DNA of 64,000 nucleotides from Bacillota bacterium. GTDB lineage: Bacteria > Bacillota > Clostridia > Ch29. The position numbers were made by a program, and so were the translations under genes. Positions 9,209 to 17,790 of the stretch are shown piece after piece (position 1 is the stretch's first letter; each line of letters starts with the position of its first letter). The DNA is taken from the NCBI GenBank assembly GCA_013540605.1, contig JABVCK010000001.1:124001-188000 (forward strand), given 5' to 3'. The notes under the pieces were generated by a model. It had not been told where the DNA came from and did no database searches. It saw nothing but the letters and a program-made list of their open reading frames with translations.

Positions 9209-10563
9209 TTGAAGAAGCTATACATCTATTTATACGGTTTGATAATTATTTTGTATACAACATCATTGTTTTTACAATCTAATATAATCGATTACATATT
9301 GCTATTTATGGTTTTATGCTTATTGGCGCTAAGTGTGTCCTGCCTTAAGAGTCTGGTAAAATATATAGCTATGCTGGTAATATGTGTTTCAATGTATATC
9401 ATTTTTACTTCTGATACAGATATAGTTTTTTTTTCTTAGAGCTAAAGAGCATAGTAAATATACTCTGTCTTCTGGCAATAATTCAGCTTATCGGAATACC
9501 GCTATTAATGATAGATCTGGAACCGTTATTATTTGCAGTCCTTAGTAATATTAAAAAACCAATAATATTTTCATTTGTTTTATCCTTAACAGTTATGTTT
9601 CTCGGCTCATTCATACATGTTGCAGCAGTACCGATTATTTATAATGTTGCACATACCGCATTATGCAATATGAATTTTGATTATAAAAGATATATTGGAG
9701 TTACTTTGAAGCAGGGTTTTGCAATGATGCTGGTATGGGCGCCCTTTAGCATTAATATGGGAATCATTTTGAAATATATTCCGGTAAACTGGAGCGACAT
9801 CGCACTGCCTGCATTTATATTTGCTTTACTAGGAATTTGCATATCGTGTCTTTGCGAATATTTTACTCATATGAGAAAAGAAAAATATTCCTTTGCAGTA
9901 TCAATCAGCGTAAACAAGAATAAAGTCGCTGAGACAACCAAGAAGCTTGTTGAATATATTTCCTGCGTTCTGGCTTTCGTTGTTCTGATGGATAGGTTTA
10001 CAGAACATGCAGCAATAGACATACTGATTTTGTGTTCATTGACCATACCTATGATTTGGGCAGTAATGAACAAGAAGCATAAAAGCTATATTGATACGGT
10101 AAAGGAACATTTTAATGTTAAAGTGCCTCAATTAAAGAATTTATACATTATTATTACTACAGCCGGTTTTTTGATGCTGGCATTGAGAAGTGTCGGTTTT
10201 GATGAGTTTCTTAATAACATTTTTTTAACCGCCATGGGTAATTTCGGGGTTATCAGCACAATGTTGATTATAATTTTTATAATGATGCTGTCATCATGGA
10301 TCGGCCTTCATCCATTTATTGCCATAGCAATCATTTGCCAAAATCTAAATTTTGCAAACCAGATCGTTAGTACTGAGATTTACACATACAGCCTATTAGT
10401 GGCATGTTCTCTTTCTAATCTGGTCTCTCCTACTACAATATCAACTGCTGTTATTTCCAGCCTGGTTGACAGAAATGTATTTGAAGTGGGAGTTAAATGG
10501 CATATTCTATTCATTGCAGCCATTTTACTGTTATTTATAGGATTTCTTATGATTTTAATGTAA
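9209..10563 (+). pseudogene. Polytopic membrane permease interrupted by a T9 frameshift
   Basis: Two reading frames make one protein. The first runs from the TTG at 9209 (GGAGG at 9198-9202) to a stop just after nine T residues at 9426-9434. The other frame is open across that same tract and carries on to 10563; the longest ATG-initiated part, from 9508, is 351 residues. Adding one T would join them into about 451 residues with some 12 hydrophobic segments, a normal transporter length. I do not recognise the family. Placement between the flavoenzyme and the CoA ligase suggests a second carrier for the pathway. It may be truly broken, a sequencing error, or rescued by slippage on the T run. 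Confidence 0.6.
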
Positions 10564-10668
10564 GCCGGTATCAGGAATATTGCTGATTAATCCATCAAGT
10601 ATTTTAATCACTGCAGGTATCAAAATTCACATTATTAATTGTTCAAATTATGAGAAGGGAGCGAGTAT

Positions 10669-11811
10669 ATGAGAATATTAGAATATGAAGGCAAAGAATT
10701 ACTAAGAAAATACGGAATAACAGTACCAAAAGGTTTCACAGCTAAAAGTGAGGAAGAGGTTAAAAGAGCAACGGAAATACTAAATAAAGAAGTTGTAGTA
10801 AAGGCAATGATTCCTGTAGGCGGAAGAGGTAAAGCCGGTTTGGTCAAAATAGCGTCAAATCCAGAGATGGCAGGTGAAATGTCTGGTCAAATATTGGGTA
10901 GAAAACATGGCGGCTATGTGGTGGATACGCTGATAGTTGAAGAAGCTGTTCGTATTGAACATGAATATTATATTTCTGTAATTCTTGATGATAATTTGCA
11001 TATTCCTGTTTTGATTTTCTCTCCCGAAGGCGGGATGGATATAGAACAGGTTTCAAAAGACAATCCCGAGCTGTTGATAAAATTTCCCGTATGTCCGGAT
11101 GATGGATTTATCCCATATTCAATTTCTGATTCATTAATTAATTTTGGCATAAACTTTTCTCTGGCAATAGAATTGGAAAAAATAGGACGTAAATTGGCCA
11201 GGATTTTCAGCAAGGAAGATCTTCTCCTAGCCGAAATCAATCCGTTGGTATTGGATGTTTCAGGAAATCTGATTGCTGCCGATTGCAAATTGGAAATAGA
11301 TGATTCTGCTCTGCTAAATCATCCTGAATACATCAATGAATCGGATTCTTTACTGCCATTGGAAAGAGAAGTAAAAGCAAAAGGCGGCACTCTTGTGTCT
11401 CTTGAAGGCGGGGATATAGGAATCATATGCAATGGAGCCGGTATGGGAATGGCTATGACGGATATGCTGATAAATGCAGGTCTTAAACCCGCTAATTTTC
11501 TGGATACCGGTGGAGGTACCACACGTAAGAAGATAAAAGATATTTGTCAGATCATGTTTAAGCAAAACGGATTAAAAGGTATCATAATCAACTTTTGGGG
11601 AAGCATTGCCGTACTTGATGAAATAGCCAAAGGAATAATTGACGTATGTGAAGAAAACAAACCGTCCTTTCCTTTAGTAGTAAGGCTTTTCGGCAATAAT
11701 CAGGACAGGGCCATGGACTTATTGGATGAAGCAAATATTCAGACAGCCAGGGTTGTCTGTACGGAAGAGGCGATTTCAATACTTGCAGATGCTATTAAAG
11801 GGAGGTCATAA
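10669..11811 (+). CDS. SucC-like ATP-grasp subunit (beta) of an ADP-forming acyl-CoA ligase
   Basis: A 380-residue protein resembling the beta subunit of succinyl-CoA synthetase and malate-CoA ligase. It starts with RILEYEGKELL and contains the ATP-grasp segment KAMIPVGGRGKAG, AEINPLVL with the metal-binding acidic residue, and a C-terminal ligase domain with NFLDTGGGTT. With the adjacent alpha subunit it would couple acyl-CoA and ADP plus phosphate to acid and ATP, or the reverse. No TCA-cycle genes are near, so I read it as part of this cluster's own pathway. GAAGGGAG precedes the ATG. Its acid substrate is unknown. Confidence 0.85.
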   Translation: MRILEYEGKELLRKYGITVPKGFTAKSEEEVKRATEILNKEVVVKAMIPVGGRGKAGLVKIASNPEMAGEMSGQILGRKHGGYVVDTLIVEEAVRIEHEYYISVILDDNLHIPVLIFSPEGGMDIEQVSKDNPELLIKFPVCPDDGFIPYSISDSLINFGINFSLAIELEKIGRKLARIFSKEDLLLAEINPLVLDVSGNLIAADCKLEIDDSALLNHPEYINESDSLLPLEREVKAKGGTLVSLEGGDIGIICNGAGMGMAMTDMLINAGLKPANFLDTGGGTTRKKIKDICQIMFKQNGLKGIIINFWGSIAVLDEIAKGIIDVCEENKPSFPLVVRLFGNNQDRAMDLLDEANIQTARVVCTEEAISILADAIKGRS

Positions 11812-11812
11812 T

Positions 11813-12682
11813 ATGTCAATATATTTAAGAAAAGATATGCGGATCGCAGTACTTGGAATTACGGGAACAGTAGGGATGATTCAAACCAAACTCGCTCTCG
11901 ACTATGGCAGCAACATAGTTGCCGGAGTTTCACCCGGCAAAGGAGGGCAACAGGTTCATGGCATTCCTGTATTTGACAATATTGTCGAAGCGATTAATAA
12001 ACAAGGCGTCAACGCAGCCGTACTATATGTGCCTGCGGCAAAAGCTCCGGATGCAGCTCATGAGGTCATTGACTCGGGTATAGAGCTTGTAGTTATTATT
12101 ACTGAACATATTCCTACCAAAGAGAACATACTGATCAAACTTCATGCAAGAGAAAAAGGAACAATTGTAATCGGACCTAATTGCGCGGGAATATTGACCC
12201 CGGGAATAGGTAAGTTAGGAATAATACCAGCTAATGTAGCAACTCCCGGCAGAGTCGGTGTTGTTTCCCGCAGCGGGTCATTATCTTTCGAAATCACATA
12301 TGAATTAAGCAATGTAGGCATAGGACAGTCTACAATTGTTGGAATCGGCGGAGATTCTGAACCCTGCACAAGCTTTACTGATGTCCTTTCATCCTTCGAA
12401 AATGATGCGGACACAGATGCTGTAGTATTGATCGGAGAGGTCGGAGGCTCGTCTGAAGAGAAGGCCGCACAATACATAAAAAAGTGCATGAAAAAGCCTG
12501 TTTTTGCTTATATAGCAGGCCGTTCAGCGCCTCCGGGCAAGAAAATGGGACATGCCGGAGCAATTGTCAGGGGAACTTATGGAACCGTCCGATCTAAGGT
12601 CGAGGCTTTAGAAGCAGCAGGAGCTTATGTAGCTAATAGCCCTATGGATATATCAAAAATGATTCTTGATAAATTCAGATAA
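11813..12682 (+). CDS. SucD-like CoA-binding subunit (alpha) of an ADP-forming acyl-CoA ligase
   Basis: A 289-residue partner of the preceding gene, starting one base after its stop with GGAGG at 11801-11805. The N-terminal CoA-binding Rossmann domain contains GITGTVG and GVSPGKGG. GPNCAGIL and SRSGSLSFE follow. The phosphorylated active-site histidine lies in MGHAGAI, as in SucD. The usual GGKGTA that follows is replaced by RGTYGTVRSK. The reaction passes phosphate through the histidine between acyl phosphate and ADP. The coupling to the beta subunit is clear; specificity is not. Confidence 0.85.
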   Translation: MSIYLRKDMRIAVLGITGTVGMIQTKLALDYGSNIVAGVSPGKGGQQVHGIPVFDNIVEAINKQGVNAAVLYVPAAKAPDAAHEVIDSGIELVVIITEHIPTKENILIKLHAREKGTIVIGPNCAGILTPGIGKLGIIPANVATPGRVGVVSRSGSLSFEITYELSNVGIGQSTIVGIGGDSEPCTSFTDVLSSFENDADTDAVVLIGEVGGSSEEKAAQYIKKCMKKPVFAYIAGRSAPPGKKMGHAGAIVRGTYGTVRSKVEALEAAGAYVANSPMDISKMILDKFR

Positions 12683-12728
12683 CAGTAATGCATAACAGAT
12701 TATTATATTTGACAAAGAGGTAATTGAT

Positions 12729-14318
12729 ATGAAAAATAGTCTCATAAGACCCATGAGCAACGAGTTTTTTGAATACTTGCGAGATGAGTCTCGTACCATC
12801 GGGAATGCAGAAAGTATTTCCTTTCCCAAAAGCGAAGCGGATGTTATTGATATCCTAAGAGATATATATCCAAAAGGAATTCCAATTACCATACAGGGAG
12901 GACGCACCGGTTTGGCTGCCGGAGCTGTTCCTAATGGCGGACATATCATGAATTTGTCCAGAATGAATAGTATAACGGCAATGCGTTGTGATGAGAAGGG
13001 CGATTTCTTTATTGCTCTGCAGCCTGGAGTAGCCTTGTCGCAGCTTAGAAAGCAAATTGAAAGCAGGAAATTCGATACTTCTCAATGGAGCGAGGAATCA
13101 AAAGAAGCCTTTTTGGAATTTTGTAAAGCACCTGAACATTTTTTCAGTCCTGATCCGACAGAAACCTCTGCCACCATTGGAGGTATGGTCTCTTGCAATG
13201 CTTCCGGAGCACGGAGTTATTATTATGGACCTACCAGAAAGCATATTACGGCTTTAAGAATTGTCTTATGTGACGGACAAACCCTGGCAATTCGGCGGGG
13301 TGAATTATTTGCTGACGGGCGGATATTGAATCTTTCCACTGAGCAGGGAGCTTCCATTAAAGTAGAGTTACCTACATACAAGATGCCAAAAACAAAAAAT
13401 GCATCCGGATACTATATTGAGGACAATATGGATGCTATTGACCTTTTCATAGGCTCGGACGGTACCCTTGGTATCATAACGGAAATAGAAGTGAAGCTTT
13501 TGCCATTGCCCCAGGTTATCTGGGGAGTCAGCTGCTTTTTTGAGAGGGAAAGGGATGCTATCGAGTTTGTTGTTGCTGTACGTAAGCAATTAAAGTGCGT
13601 TGCCGTAATCGAATTCTTTGATGGTGACGCCTTAACCATATTACGATGTCAAAAGGCGCAAAATAAAGCATTTTCTCAATTACCTGCAGTAGAGGAAAGA
13701 ATGAATGCCGCTATATATATTGAGATCCATTGTGAAGATGAGAAAACAGCTGTTGAGACCATTATGAAAATCGGCTCTATAATGAAAGAATCTGGCGGGT
13801 GCGAGGAAAATACCTGGGTTGCGCGAAATGATTCTGATCGCAATCAGCTATTGTTCTTTAGACATGCTATACCGGAAAGCGTCAATATGCTTATTGATCA
13901 ACGCAAGAAACTAGATCCTATCATTACTAAGCTCGGTACGGATATGTCAGTACCCGACAAACATCTTCGCTATATAATGAACATGTACCATAGCACGCTT
14001 CAAGAAATGGGGCTGCAATCAGCAATTTGGGGGCATATTGGAGACAATCATCTGCATGTCAATATCCTGCCACGCAGCAAAGAGGATTATAATTTAGGGA
14101 AAAAGCTTTATGAACAATGGGCAATAGAAGTGACAAAGTTGGGTGGTGCAGTTTCTGCAGAACATGGCACTGGTAAGCTCAAAGCAAACTTCTTAACTGT
14201 AATGTATGGTCAAAATCATATTGATGAAATGGCTTCACTGAAAGCAGCTTTCGATCCAAAGACACTCTTAGGCGCAGGCAATATGTTTATTCTGAGGAAG
14301 GAAGGTGAATGCAAATGA
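12729..14318 (+). CDS. GlcD-type FAD-linked 2-hydroxyacid dehydrogenase
   Basis: A 529-residue flavoprotein of the glycolate oxidase GlcD/D-lactate dehydrogenase family. The FAD-binding PCMH domain is visible as TIQGGRTGLAAG near the N terminus and SATIGGMVSCNASG further on. The C-terminal cap has the metal-site pattern GHIGDNHLHVN and SAEHGTGKLK. It should oxidise a 2-hydroxy acid to a 2-oxo acid. EtfB and a ferredoxin-fused EtfA follow immediately, the arrangement of the confurcating lactate dehydrogenase described in Acetobacterium woodii. That mechanism would let NAD+ be reduced at the expense of reduced ferredoxin. AAGAGGTAATTGAT precedes the ATG. Confidence 0.87.
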   Translation: MKNSLIRPMSNEFFEYLRDESRTIGNAESISFPKSEADVIDILRDIYPKGIPITIQGGRTGLAAGAVPNGGHIMNLSRMNSITAMRCDEKGDFFIALQPGVALSQLRKQIESRKFDTSQWSEESKEAFLEFCKAPEHFFSPDPTETSATIGGMVSCNASGARSYYYGPTRKHITALRIVLCDGQTLAIRRGELFADGRILNLSTEQGASIKVELPTYKMPKTKNASGYYIEDNMDAIDLFIGSDGTLGIITEIEVKLLPLPQVIWGVSCFFERERDAIEFVVAVRKQLKCVAVIEFFDGDALTILRCQKAQNKAFSQLPAVEERMNAAIYIEIHCEDEKTAVETIMKIGSIMKESGGCEENTWVARNDSDRNQLLFFRHAIPESVNMLIDQRKKLDPIITKLGTDMSVPDKHLRYIMNMYHSTLQEMGLQSAIWGHIGDNHLHVNILPRSKEDYNLGKKLYEQWAIEVTKLGGAVSAEHGTGKLKANFLTVMYGQNHIDEMASLKAAFDPKTLLGAGNMFILRKEGECK

Positions 14319-15094
14319 AAATTGTCGTATGCATAAAACAAGTTCCATCTTCTAATGAAGTCCGCCTTGATCCGGTTACCAATACAATATTGAGAGATGG
14401 TCGTCAATCAGTTACAAATCCCTTTGATACCTATGCGATTGAGCAGGCAGTGCAGATTAAGGAACAGCATGGGGGAGAGGTAATTGCACTTAGCATGGGA
14501 ATTCCTGCCACTGAGAAATTGCTGCGGGATGCTGAAAGCCGGGGAGTTGATCGTGCAATGCTTTTATCTGATCGTAATTTTGCCGGTGCTGATACATTGG
14601 CAACAGCTTATACGCTATCTCTCGGAATAAAACAGCTAGGAGGATTTGATCTTATTCTCTGCGGGAAAATGGCAGTGGATGGTGATACTGCTCAGATTGG
14701 ACCTGAACTTGCTGAAAATCTTGGTATTCCGCATATTACCGATATCTGCGAGTTTATCAGTATCACTCCGAAAGATATCGTCTGTAAAAAAATAACCGAT
14801 AAGGGTTATCAGGTATTACGCGTTAAACTGCCTGCACTTCTAACAGTTGTCAAGAATATCAATATGCCGCGTTTGCCGTCTATACCCGGAGTACTTTTCG
14901 GGCTGTCAGCACCCTTGGAGATAAAAAATGCCGTAGACATAAATGCAGATTCAAAGCTAATTGGACTTTCAGGTTCACCGACACAAGTAGTGAAAACTTA
15001 CATGCCGGAGCGTCAGAGTAAAGCGAATTCTATCGAGGGAGATATTGCCTCTCAAGCAGCTAGAATTTCACAATTGATTAAGGAGTTTATATAA
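14315..15094 (+). CDS. etfB: Electron transfer flavoprotein beta subunit
   Basis: A 259-residue EtfB starting MKIVVCIKQVP, typical of the family. DGDTAQIGPELAE and the C-terminal VKTYMPERQ are also characteristic. It forms a heterodimer with the EtfA encoded next and takes electrons from the adjacent FAD dehydrogenase. I choose the ATG at 14315, which overlaps the previous stop as ATGA with AAGGAAGG ten bases before it; an in-frame ATG two codons earlier is possible. The bifurcating-type NADH/FAD site cannot be proved by eye, but the gene order supports it. Confidence 0.88.
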   Translation: MKIVVCIKQVPSSNEVRLDPVTNTILRDGRQSVTNPFDTYAIEQAVQIKEQHGGEVIALSMGIPATEKLLRDAESRGVDRAMLLSDRNFAGADTLATAYTLSLGIKQLGGFDLILCGKMAVDGDTAQIGPELAENLGIPHITDICEFISITPKDIVCKKITDKGYQVLRVKLPALLTVVKNINMPRLPSIPGVLFGLSAPLEIKNAVDINADSKLIGLSGSPTQVVKTYMPERQSKANSIEGDIASQAARISQLIKEFI

Positions 15095-15095
15095 T

Positions 15096-16283
15096 ATGCC
15101 AGGATTAAAAATAAATCAAGAAAAATGTATAGGATGTGGGCTCTGCGTTAAGTGCTGCGCGCTAAATGCACTGCGCATTGAAAACAAAACAGCTTTAGTT
15201 AATGACAATTGCATTCTCTGTGGAATTTGTGTGGATAATTGTCCATCTCAGGCACTTTCCATTGAGAAGGAGGATTCAGAGCAGACAGATCTTTCAAAGT
15301 ACAGCGGTATCTGGGTATTTGCCGAACAATACAAAGGTGAGGTTTTACCGGTAGCATATGAGCTGTTAGGAAAAGGCAGAGAACTTGCCCATCAAAAGGG
15401 ATGTGAGCTTACTGCTTTGTTGTTTGGAAAAGACGTATCGGCAGAAGCGCAGAAGCTGATTGCTTACGGAGCGGATAAGGTTTTACTATGTGAAGATGAT
15501 GATTTGGCTGATAATCTGGATGAGAACTATATTGAATTGTTCAATTTATTAATCAACAAGTATAATCCGGAAATTCTGCTGTTTGGGGCAACAGGATTTG
15601 GGCGGTCAATTGCTCCGAGGGTTGCAGCCCGTGTGCGCACTGGCTTGACCGCAGACTGTACTCAATTGGAAATAGATCATGAAACAGGCTTATTGCATCA
15701 GACTCGTCCAGCCTTTGGCGGGAATTTAATGGCAATCATTGTATGTCCTAATCATAGGCCGCAGATGGCCACTGTTCGTCCGGGCATAATGTCGGCTCAG
15801 CAGTTTGACAATTCTCGCAGCGGCAAGGTTATCCCTGTTTCTATGCCTAAACCGGTAGCAAAAAATATAGAATTGCTGGAAGAAGTGCTAAGTTCTGAAA
15901 TTGACTCTATTGCTGATGCACAAATAATTGTATCTGCAGGACGTGGTATCGGAGCACAGAAAAATTTGGCTTTAGTCCATCAATTAGCAGGACTGATTGG
16001 GGGTAAGGTTGGTGTCAGCCGGCCATTGGTGGATATTGGATGGAGCGAGTATAAGCATCAAGTCGGACAGACCGGCTCTACCGTAGCACCTAAGCTGCTT
16101 ATCGCCTGCGGTATCTCTGGCGCTATACAACATCTTGCAGGTATAAGTGGAGCCAAGACTATTATTGCAATTAACACTGATCCGGATGCACCTATATTTT
16201 CAATAGCACACTACAAGGTAGTTGCAGATTGTGTCGAAGTTCTCAAGCAGCTTATTTCTATTTTTGAAAAATCTGAATATTAA
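15096..16283 (+). CDS. etfA: Electron transfer flavoprotein alpha subunit with N-terminal ferredoxin domain
   Basis: A 395-residue EtfA carrying an extra N-terminal 2x[4Fe-4S] domain: Cys11/14/17/21 and Cys39/42/45/49. The EtfA part follows, with the C-terminal FAD-binding region visible as SAGRGIGAQ, then VGQTGSTVAP and GISGAIQH, ending in AINTDPDAPIF. Ferredoxin-fused EtfA subunits occur in clostridial confurcating complexes (lactate and caffeyl-CoA types), where the clusters receive electrons from ferredoxin. The first cluster's fourth cysteine lacks the usual following proline. The start lies one base after the etfB stop. It probably forms a complex with EtfB and the GlcD-like enzyme. Confidence 0.88.
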   Translation: MPGLKINQEKCIGCGLCVKCCALNALRIENKTALVNDNCILCGICVDNCPSQALSIEKEDSEQTDLSKYSGIWVFAEQYKGEVLPVAYELLGKGRELAHQKGCELTALLFGKDVSAEAQKLIAYGADKVLLCEDDDLADNLDENYIELFNLLINKYNPEILLFGATGFGRSIAPRVAARVRTGLTADCTQLEIDHETGLLHQTRPAFGGNLMAIIVCPNHRPQMATVRPGIMSAQQFDNSRSGKVIPVSMPKPVAKNIELLEEVLSSEIDSIADAQIIVSAGRGIGAQKNLALVHQLAGLIGGKVGVSRPLVDIGWSEYKHQVGQTGSTVAPKLLIACGISGAIQHLAGISGAKTIIAINTDPDAPIFSIAHYKVVADCVEVLKQLISIFEKSEY

Positions 16284-16473
16284 AAACTATATGTAGACTT
16301 ATATGAACGCATATATAGTCCTCATAAACCGAAGAAGGGCATATCCAAATTGTATGACTTTACTAACTGTGCTAAAATAAAAACATCCACATGCAATAAT
16401 TAACCACCACATTGGGCAATATTGGTATAATTCATGATTAGCACTACATAAATCGGTAGGGGGATGTGCAATT

Positions 16474-17418
16474 ATGGATACAAGCAATTACTATTTCTTA
16501 ATAGTTGCTGAAGAACTAAATATTAGCAGAGCAGCGAAACGCCTTTTTATTTCTCAACAGTGCTTAAGCAATCATATTAAGAGGTTAGAGCAACAATACG
16601 GGGTTTTGTTGCTGAACCGAAAACCTAGGATTAGTCTTACGCCTGCTGGTAAGGCATTGGTTGCCAGTTTTCAACAAATGCAAAGGCTGGAGAGCAACCT
16701 TAAAGAACAACTCAAGGAGTTGGAATCGGTAGATAACGGTGTCATCAACATGGGTATTCACATGTCACGAGCACAAATCCTGGTACCTCTCATCATTCCG
16801 CCATATAGAATTCAGTATCCCAATGTTAGCGTCAGCATTATGGACGGATTAACTAGCGAGTTTGAAAAGCACATAATAAGCGGTAAGCTAGACCTCTTTA
16901 TAGGCCTGAACCCCAGCAATCATCCGTTATTTACCTCTTACACTTTACTGCAGGAGGACGTATATTTGGTCATCTCTGACCAGATGCTACAAACTTACTT
17001 TCCTTCCGAATACCCATTTGTAATAGATCGGTTTCGTCAGGGGATTGATCTACATGAATTCATTGATATACCCTTTACCTTCTACCATGAGGATAGCAAT
17101 CTCAACTCCTCAATTTCAACCAACTTGGCAAGCTCAGGGGTTAGTTTGCGCACAGTACTGAAGGTCAATGGCAATGGTATGCATATTGAGCTAAGCGCCA
17201 TGAATTTGGCTGCTTGTTTTGCCCCACAAATGTTTTTGCCCTTCATTGCCCGCATTAATCGGTTGGATGAGGGGGGATCCCGGTTGTATACATTTCCAAT
17301 CAAAAATTTTACCCAACCAAACAGGCTTTGCTTAGTGCATCATAAGGATTTGTATATTTCACGCTATCTTCAGAAATTCATTACTTCAATCATTGAATTA
17401 TTCGAGCGTCTTTACTAA
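16474..17418 (+). CDS. LysR-family transcriptional regulator
   Basis: A 314-residue LysR-type regulator. The N-terminal winged helix-turn-helix covers about residues 1-60 (NYYFLIVAEELNISRAAKRL..SQQCLSNHIKRLE, then LLNRKPRISLTPAG). A periplasmic-binding-protein-like effector domain follows. It sits at the 3' end of the catabolic cluster and in the same direction, so it may sense the cluster's substrate. This is inferred from position only. A 190-base gap precedes it and contains a TATAAT at 16426-16431 without a clear -35 box. AGGGGGATG precedes the ATG. Confidence 0.87.
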   Translation: MDTSNYYFLIVAEELNISRAAKRLFISQQCLSNHIKRLEQQYGVLLLNRKPRISLTPAGKALVASFQQMQRLESNLKEQLKELESVDNGVINMGIHMSRAQILVPLIIPPYRIQYPNVSVSIMDGLTSEFEKHIISGKLDLFIGLNPSNHPLFTSYTLLQEDVYLVISDQMLQTYFPSEYPFVIDRFRQGIDLHEFIDIPFTFYHEDSNLNSSISTNLASSGVSLRTVLKVNGNGMHIELSAMNLAACFAPQMFLPFIARINRLDEGGSRLYTFPIKNFTQPNRLCLVHHKDLYISRYLQKFITSIIELFERLY

Positions 17419-17445
17419 GAACCATAGTCCTGTCCATCAAACACC

Positions 17446-17790
17446 TTATTTTCCTAAAGAGCCGATTGTGTCTACCGGGCTGTAACGTGCGCGCTTTTTC
17501 TTGAGGTCCGGTTGGAAAAGGCGAGCATAATTTTTGACCATTTCCACACTTGAATGGCCAAGCATCTCCTGTAGGGAGAGGATGTCCCTTTCCGCCATAA
17601 TCCACATTTTGGCAAAGGTATGGCGGAAGGTGTGAGGGCTGACACGTACGTTCTCAATGCCTGCCGTATGGCCGTAATTTTTAATCCGGTCCTGAATGTT
17701 GCGTTTTTTCAATCTTCCGCAATCCACGTTGGGGAAGAGATGTGGAAGGATATGCGCGGCGGCGGTTTTAATATTTGCGAAATTATGAAA
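17446..17790 (-). pseudogene. Tyrosine recombinase (phage-type integrase) C-terminal remnant
   Basis: The minus strand encodes the catalytic C-terminal part of a tyrosine recombinase. The H-x2-R block reads SPHTFRHTFAK, then LQEMLGHSS, then the probable nucleophile tyrosine in MVKNYARLF, and a tail ending SPVD. The N-terminal DNA-binding half and the first catalytic arginine are missing. The frame runs out at about 17814, inside the 3' end of the next minus-strand gene. It is therefore a decayed fragment. It marks past insertion of a mobile element at the edge of the accessory patch; no tRNA or attachment repeat was found beside it. Confidence 0.8.

Noticed and set aside
16287-16318. Inverted repeat ACTATATG..CATATATAGT after etfA
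   Set aside because: AT-rich, with a long loop and no T-run, so it is too weak to call a terminator or operator.
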